Position numbers and translations under genes: made by a program. The notes under the pieces were generated by a model that was given only the letters and a program-made list of their open reading frames with translations, ran no database searches and was not told the origin of the DNA. A stretch of 64,000 nt of DNA, from NCBI RefSeq assembly GCF_030848305.1, contig NZ_CP114598.1:2108001-2172000 (forward strand), written 5' to 3'. The DNA is from Akkermansia muciniphila (GTDB taxonomy: Bacteria > Verrucomicrobiota > Verrucomicrobiia > Verrucomicrobiales > Akkermansiaceae). Of the stretch, positions 60,890 to 64,000 are shown one piece after another; position 1 is the stretch's first letter, and each line of letters starts with the position of its first letter.

Positions 60890-62074
60890 TCATCTTCCGG
60901 GAAGCAGTTCATAAGTGAACCCCTTCAGGTATTCCGTTTCCGGAATATTCAATAAAACCGGATGATCCGCTCTTTGACCATGTTGCTGCATCAGGCGCAG
61001 GGTGGCCGGAGCGTCAATGGCGGCGTCAAGCACACTCTCACGGAACAGGTCCGCTCCGGCGTGGTGGGAACAGCAGAAGGTGGAAAGGATGCCTCCCGGG
61101 GCCAGAAGCTTCATGGCGCGGAGGTGGATTTCCTTATATCCGCGCATGGCGTCATGCACGGATTTTTTGTTTCTGGTAAAAGAGGGAGGGTCCAGGATAA
61201 TCAAATCCCATTTGTGTTCTCCTCCGTCCCGGACGAGGGCCGCTTCCTTTTTCAGGAAGTCGAACGCATTATCCGTGACGCACTGCACGGAGACTCCGTT
61301 CAGGCAGGCGTTCCGCGCTACGGCGTCCATAGCGTCCTGAGAAACGTCCACGGCCGTTACTTCCGAAGCTCCGGCCAGGGCGCAGGCCAGGGCGAAACCG
61401 CCCTGGTTGCAGAAGCAGTCCAGCACGCGTCGTCCGCGGGCGAAGCGCGCTACGGCGGCGTAATTGTCAAGCTGGTCCAGATACAGGCCGGTTTTTTGTC
61501 CCGTCTGAAGGTCAATCATGAATTGCACGCTGCCGCTGCGTGCGGCAAAAGGTTCTGGTTGCTGCCCCCGCGCCACCCGGACGGAGGGGGCAATCCCCTC
61601 CGCCGCCAGCATGGGGGAATCATTCCTGACAATAATCCCGCGGGGAGAAAGAAGGTCTTCCAGAACATTCAGGATGATGGGGAGGCGGCGTTCCATGGCG
61701 ATCGTCAGCGTCTGGACGACCAGATAATCCGCGTAACGGTCCACAATGAGGCCGGGAAGCCCGTCGGATTCGCTCCAGACGAGCCGGGTGAGAGTTTCTT
61801 CCGGAAGCAGACGGCGGCGCAGTTCCACTGCCTGGCTGATGCGCCTGGAAAAGAAATCTCCGTTCAGTTCCTGTTTGCGGCGGGAGAAACGCCGGGCGAC
61901 GATCTGGGAATGGGGATTGAACATGGCGGAACCCAGAAAGCGGTCCTTGAAATCCTTCAGGGCCACGACGTCCCCCGGCTGCGGGTTGCCGAAGACCTTG
62001 CGCACTTCCGTGCCGTAAACCCAGTCGTGTCCTTGAAAAATACGTGCTCTTGGAGAAATAATCAAACCTGCCAT
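60890..62074 (-). CDS. RlmI-like class I SAM-dependent rRNA methyltransferase (paralogue 2)
   Basis: A 394-residue protein closer to canonical RlmI. A PUA domain (residues 1-75, 'LIISPRARIFQGHDWVYGTEV' and 'GDVVALKDFKDRFLGSAMFNP') is followed by a linker and a Rossmann fold. The latter has 'DGLPGLIVDRYADYLVVQ', 'GQKTGLYLDQLDN', 'VLDCFCNQGGFALACA', 'VTAVDVSQDAMDAVARNACLN' and 'LIILDPPSFTRNK'. It probably makes m5C in 23S rRNA. The start at 62074 is chosen for the conserved opening. Two such genes within 5 kb suggest distinct targets. Confidence 0.92.
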   Translation of the reverse strand: MAGLIISPRARIFQGHDWVYGTEVRKVFGNPQPGDVVALKDFKDRFLGSAMFNPHSQIVARRFSRRKQELNGDFFSRRISQAVELRRRLLPEETLTRLVWSESDGLPGLIVDRYADYLVVQTLTIAMERRLPIILNVLEDLLSPRGIIVRNDSPMLAAEGIAPSVRVARGQQPEPFAARSGSVQFMIDLQTGQKTGLYLDQLDNYAAVARFARGRRVLDCFCNQGGFALACALAGASEVTAVDVSQDAMDAVARNACLNGVSVQCVTDNAFDFLKKEAALVRDGGEHKWDLIILDPPSFTRNKKSVHDAMRGYKEIHLRAMKLLAPGGILSTFCCSHHAGADLFRESVLDAAIDAPATLRLMQQHGQRADHPVLLNIPETEYLKGFTYELLPGR

Positions 62075-62221
62075 GTCAGGAAAGGCAATACATGATCGGG
62101 GGGGAAAGTTCAAGGGTAATGCGGGCGGTTTCCTGAACGGATGGGGAAAGGGAAGAGGCCTCCGTACCCGGGGATTTTTTGCGCAAGTGCGCCGCCGTGC
62201 ATCATTCCGGGACTATTTCGG

Positions 62222-62249
62222 TTGAAAATGCCCAGAAACGCAGTAAAAT
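62222..62249 (+). promoter_or_regulatory. Promoter directly before nagB
   Basis: TTGAAA (62222-62227) and TAAAAT (62244-62249) are 16 bp apart. The -10 ends 10 bp before the nagB ATG, so the leader would be at most about 4 nt. Confidence 0.6.
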
Positions 62250-62259
62250 AGGGCGCGTT

Positions 62260-63003
62260 ATGAAAGTAGAAACTTTTGAAACTCCCCAGGATGCTGCCAA
62301 GGCTTTGGCAGGAGAAGTTGCGGAATTGATCCGTACGCGCGCCGCTGAAGGCAAAAACGTGGTTCTCGGCCTTGCCACGGGCGCCACTCCGCTGCCTTTT
62401 TACGCGGAACTGGTTCGCATGCATAAAGAGGAAGGCCTTTCCTTTGCCAACGTCATTTCCTTCAATCTGGACGAATACAGCGGCCTGGATCGTGACCATC
62501 CGGAGTCCTACTGGTATTTCATGCACACCAACCTTTTCAACCACATCGACATCAAGCCGGAAAACATCAATCTGCCCTCCGGCACGGTGAAGGATGATGA
62601 AATTGCCGCCCACTGCGCCGCCTATGAACAAAAGATCAAGGACTGCGGCGGTATTGACCTCCAGATTCTCGGCATTGGCCGGACTGGCCATATCGGCTTT
62701 AACGAACCCGGCTCTGATGACACTACCATTACCCGGCAGGTTCATCTGGACGAATTGACCCGTTCCGATGCCGCTCCCGCTTTCGGCGGTATTGAAAATG
62801 TTCCCACCACCGCCATTACTATGGGCGTGGCTACCATCATGGGCGCTCGTGAAGTGGCTCTGATGGCCTGGGGAGAAAAGAAGGCGTCCATCGTGAAGAA
62901 GGCTGTTCAGGGGCCTGTGACGGTGGAGGTGGCCGCCTCCTACCTTCAGAAGCATCCGAACGCCAAGTTCCTTCTGGACAAGGGAGCCGCTTCCCAGCTT
63001 TAA
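62260..63003 (+). CDS. nagB: Glucosamine-6-phosphate deaminase
   Basis: A 247-residue NagB. It has 'GLATGATPLPFYAELV' for phosphate binding, 'VISFNLDEYSGL' with Asp71-Glu72, and 'LGIGRTGHIGFNEPGS', where Thr replaces Asp as in some Bacteroidota enzymes. 'TMGVATIMGAREVALMAWGEKKASIV' ends the active site. It converts GlcN-6-P to fructose-6-P and ammonia, feeding hexosamine from mucin or chitin into glycolysis. The start at 62260 is set by the promoter and family opening. Terminated by a strong hairpin. Confidence 0.96.
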   Translation: MKVETFETPQDAAKALAGEVAELIRTRAAEGKNVVLGLATGATPLPFYAELVRMHKEEGLSFANVISFNLDEYSGLDRDHPESYWYFMHTNLFNHIDIKPENINLPSGTVKDDEIAAHCAAYEQKIKDCGGIDLQILGIGRTGHIGFNEPGSDDTTITRQVHLDELTRSDAAPAFGGIENVPTTAITMGVATIMGAREVALMAWGEKKASIVKKAVQGPVTVEVAASYLQKHPNAKFLLDKGAASQL

Positions 63004-63026
63004 TTTTATTACGTTGTAGCAACGGA

Positions 63027-63067
63027 AACGCCGTCTTTCCCGGTTTCGTGGAAAGGCGGCGTTTTTT
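63027..63067 (+). terminator. Terminator of nagB
   Basis: AACGCCGTCTTTCC pairs with GGAAAGGCGGCGTT (one mismatch) around a short loop, followed by T6. Confidence 0.88.
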
Positions 63068-63112
63068 ATGGGATGAAGGAAAGCGGGAGCTTCTTCTTTC
63101 CATGGAGGTTAT

Positions 63113-63454
63113 ATGGGAAATGCCGCCTATTCAGGCGAAAGGGAACTGGAAAAGGAAAGCGTCTCCTGCAAGGAATACCCGGATATGGACCAGGCATTGG
63201 AAGCGATGAAGAAGGCCGTTACCGATTGGGAGAAGAAATTCCAACAAGAAGTCTGGGACTATGTCCAAAAACTTCCGGATGATGCGAATAGCCGTCCTTA
63301 TTGTGCAGGGCAAAAAGTCTTGAATGAAGCGATCAGGAGTGTTATCGCTTTAGCGGATGCCAACGGCTGGACCCGGGTTCCCCGGAACGTCACGGTGCCG
63401 GGAGTAACGGAACCTGTGTGTTCCCTTCCCCCGGTCAACGGTGAAGAAAACTAA
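63113..63454 (+). CDS. Small protein of unknown function
   Basis: A 113-residue soluble protein, mostly helical in its first 60 residues ('MDQALEAMKKAVTDWEKKFQQEVWDYVQKLPDD') and Cys/Pro-rich in the rest, with no signal peptide. I do not recognise it. GGAGG lies 8 bp before the start (ccatggaggttat). It is 18 bp upstream of an exported beta-rich protein, probably in one operon. Confidence 0.7.
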   Translation: MGNAAYSGERELEKESVSCKEYPDMDQALEAMKKAVTDWEKKFQQEVWDYVQKLPDDANSRPYCAGQKVLNEAIRSVIALADANGWTRVPRNVTVPGVTEPVCSLPPVNGEEN

Positions 63455-63472
63455 ATGTTTCTTTATTAAAGC

Positions 63473-64000
63473 ATGAATAAAGCCTGTCTCTTCGTCAATT
63501 TGTTGGTTGGCGTGTTTCTGGCCGGTGCCGCCCTGGGCGATCAGGCGGACAACGGCCTGGAATGCACCATCAAGATGGAAAAAACTTTCTTTGACGTAAG
63601 AGACAGGCTACGGGATTTTACGCTCGTTTTTACTAACAAAGGAAAAGAGCCTGTCCGGCTTTATGATGGTTTTTATCCTGATCCAACTTTAGGTCCTCAT
63701 ATCATGATAAAACTTTGGAGCCAACAAACAGGGAAGGAGAAGAAAGAAGTTGGCTCGTATCTGGGAGCCTACCACGTTAACCCGATGTTTCAGGACATCC
63801 GGTTTATTACCTTGAAGCCCGGAGAAAAACACGAAGTCCCCATTAAGGACGTTTACTTGCTGGTGGAATTTCTCCCTGAGACGCTGCGTTTGTCCAAGGG
63901 AGAAACCTACTTGCTGGAAGTGGAGTACATGGATGAGCGCGGCGAACCGGGAGTTCGCAGGACATACAAGGGAGAGACAAAATTCTGTACTAAGCCTTAA
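63473..64000 (+). CDS. Secreted Ig-like protein of unknown function
   Basis: A 175-residue protein with a signal peptide (MNKACLFVNLLVGVFLAGAAL, cleavage near GDQ). The body is a single beta-sandwich ('FFDVRDRLRDFTLVFTNKGKEPVRLYDGF', 'FITLKPGEKHEVPIKDVYLL', 'LSKGETYLLEVEYMDE'), similar in plan to the first half of the protein at 30232-31074. The stop codon is the last three bases of the window, so the gene is complete. Confidence 0.74.
   Translation: MNKACLFVNLLVGVFLAGAALGDQADNGLECTIKMEKTFFDVRDRLRDFTLVFTNKGKEPVRLYDGFYPDPTLGPHIMIKLWSQQTGKEKKEVGSYLGAYHVNPMFQDIRFITLKPGEKHEVPIKDVYLLVEFLPETLRLSKGETYLLEVEYMDERGEPGVRRTYKGETKFCTKP

Overview
This window looks like a chromosomal segment of a GC-rich, mucin-adapted Verrucomicrobiota bacterium, most likely Akkermansia. 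This is an inference from gene content: a GH20 hexosaminidase and NagB for amino-sugar use, a MoxR/Bat operon, an exosortase-type CPBP protease with a PEP-CTERM remnant, a single-chain glycyl-tRNA synthetase, and several start codons placed directly behind a -10 box. No database was searched. There are no insertion sequences, CRISPR arrays or rRNA genes. One tRNA gene (Gly, GCC) is present.

1-14.6 kb holds housekeeping and envelope genes. These are a YggS start, AlgH/YqgE, an L,D-transpeptidase with a GT2 synthase, an ApaG-like protein, a large SNF2 helicase, an Lrp/AsnC regulator with its aminotransferase partner, a CPBP protease, a YdcF-like protein, glycyl-tRNA synthetase and an aldo/keto reductase.

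15.0-26.4 kb is one long minus-strand block. It carries two coiled-coil membrane proteins, gatC, gatA, moxR, a DUF58 protein, a DUF4381-like protein, batA, a batB/batC fusion and a batD/batE fusion. The batB/C fusion contains a 47-copy 12-bp tandem repeat. The DUF58 gene is split by a one-base deletion in a G run, and the Lrp gene carries a one-base insertion in an A run.

26.6-33.4 kb holds four plus-strand genes of unknown role, one of them a pseudokinase-transmembrane-FGE/sulfatase-fold fusion. They face a minus-strand trio: a 43-residue membrane peptide, an intact trypsin-like protease, and a translationally coupled pseudoprotease with a PDZ domain nested in its second lobe. The tRNA follows. 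33.5-36.5 kb holds an acyltransferase and a LexA-like S24 repressor whose operator lies between its own -35 and -10, divergent from a small membrane protein.

37-47.4 kb looks like a MerR-controlled reductive or electrophile-stress regulon. Three near-identical 15-bp dyads lie upstream of a seven-gene operon, upstream of a three-gene operon, and upstream of the MerR gene itself. The enzymes include a C-S lyase, DUF362, two aldo/keto reductases, a hydrolase, a phosphoesterase, a flavodoxin and a CMD-cupin fusion.

47.5-64 kb returns to metabolism: YhcH, alpha-amylase, a MATE exporter, GH20 hexosaminidase, a MenC-like enolase-superfamily enzyme, an RmlD-like reductase, two RlmI-like methyltransferases, KhpA and NagB. 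An orphan podovirus-type tail-nozzle protein sits among them. A candidate small RNA with its own promoter and terminator lies upstream of khpA.
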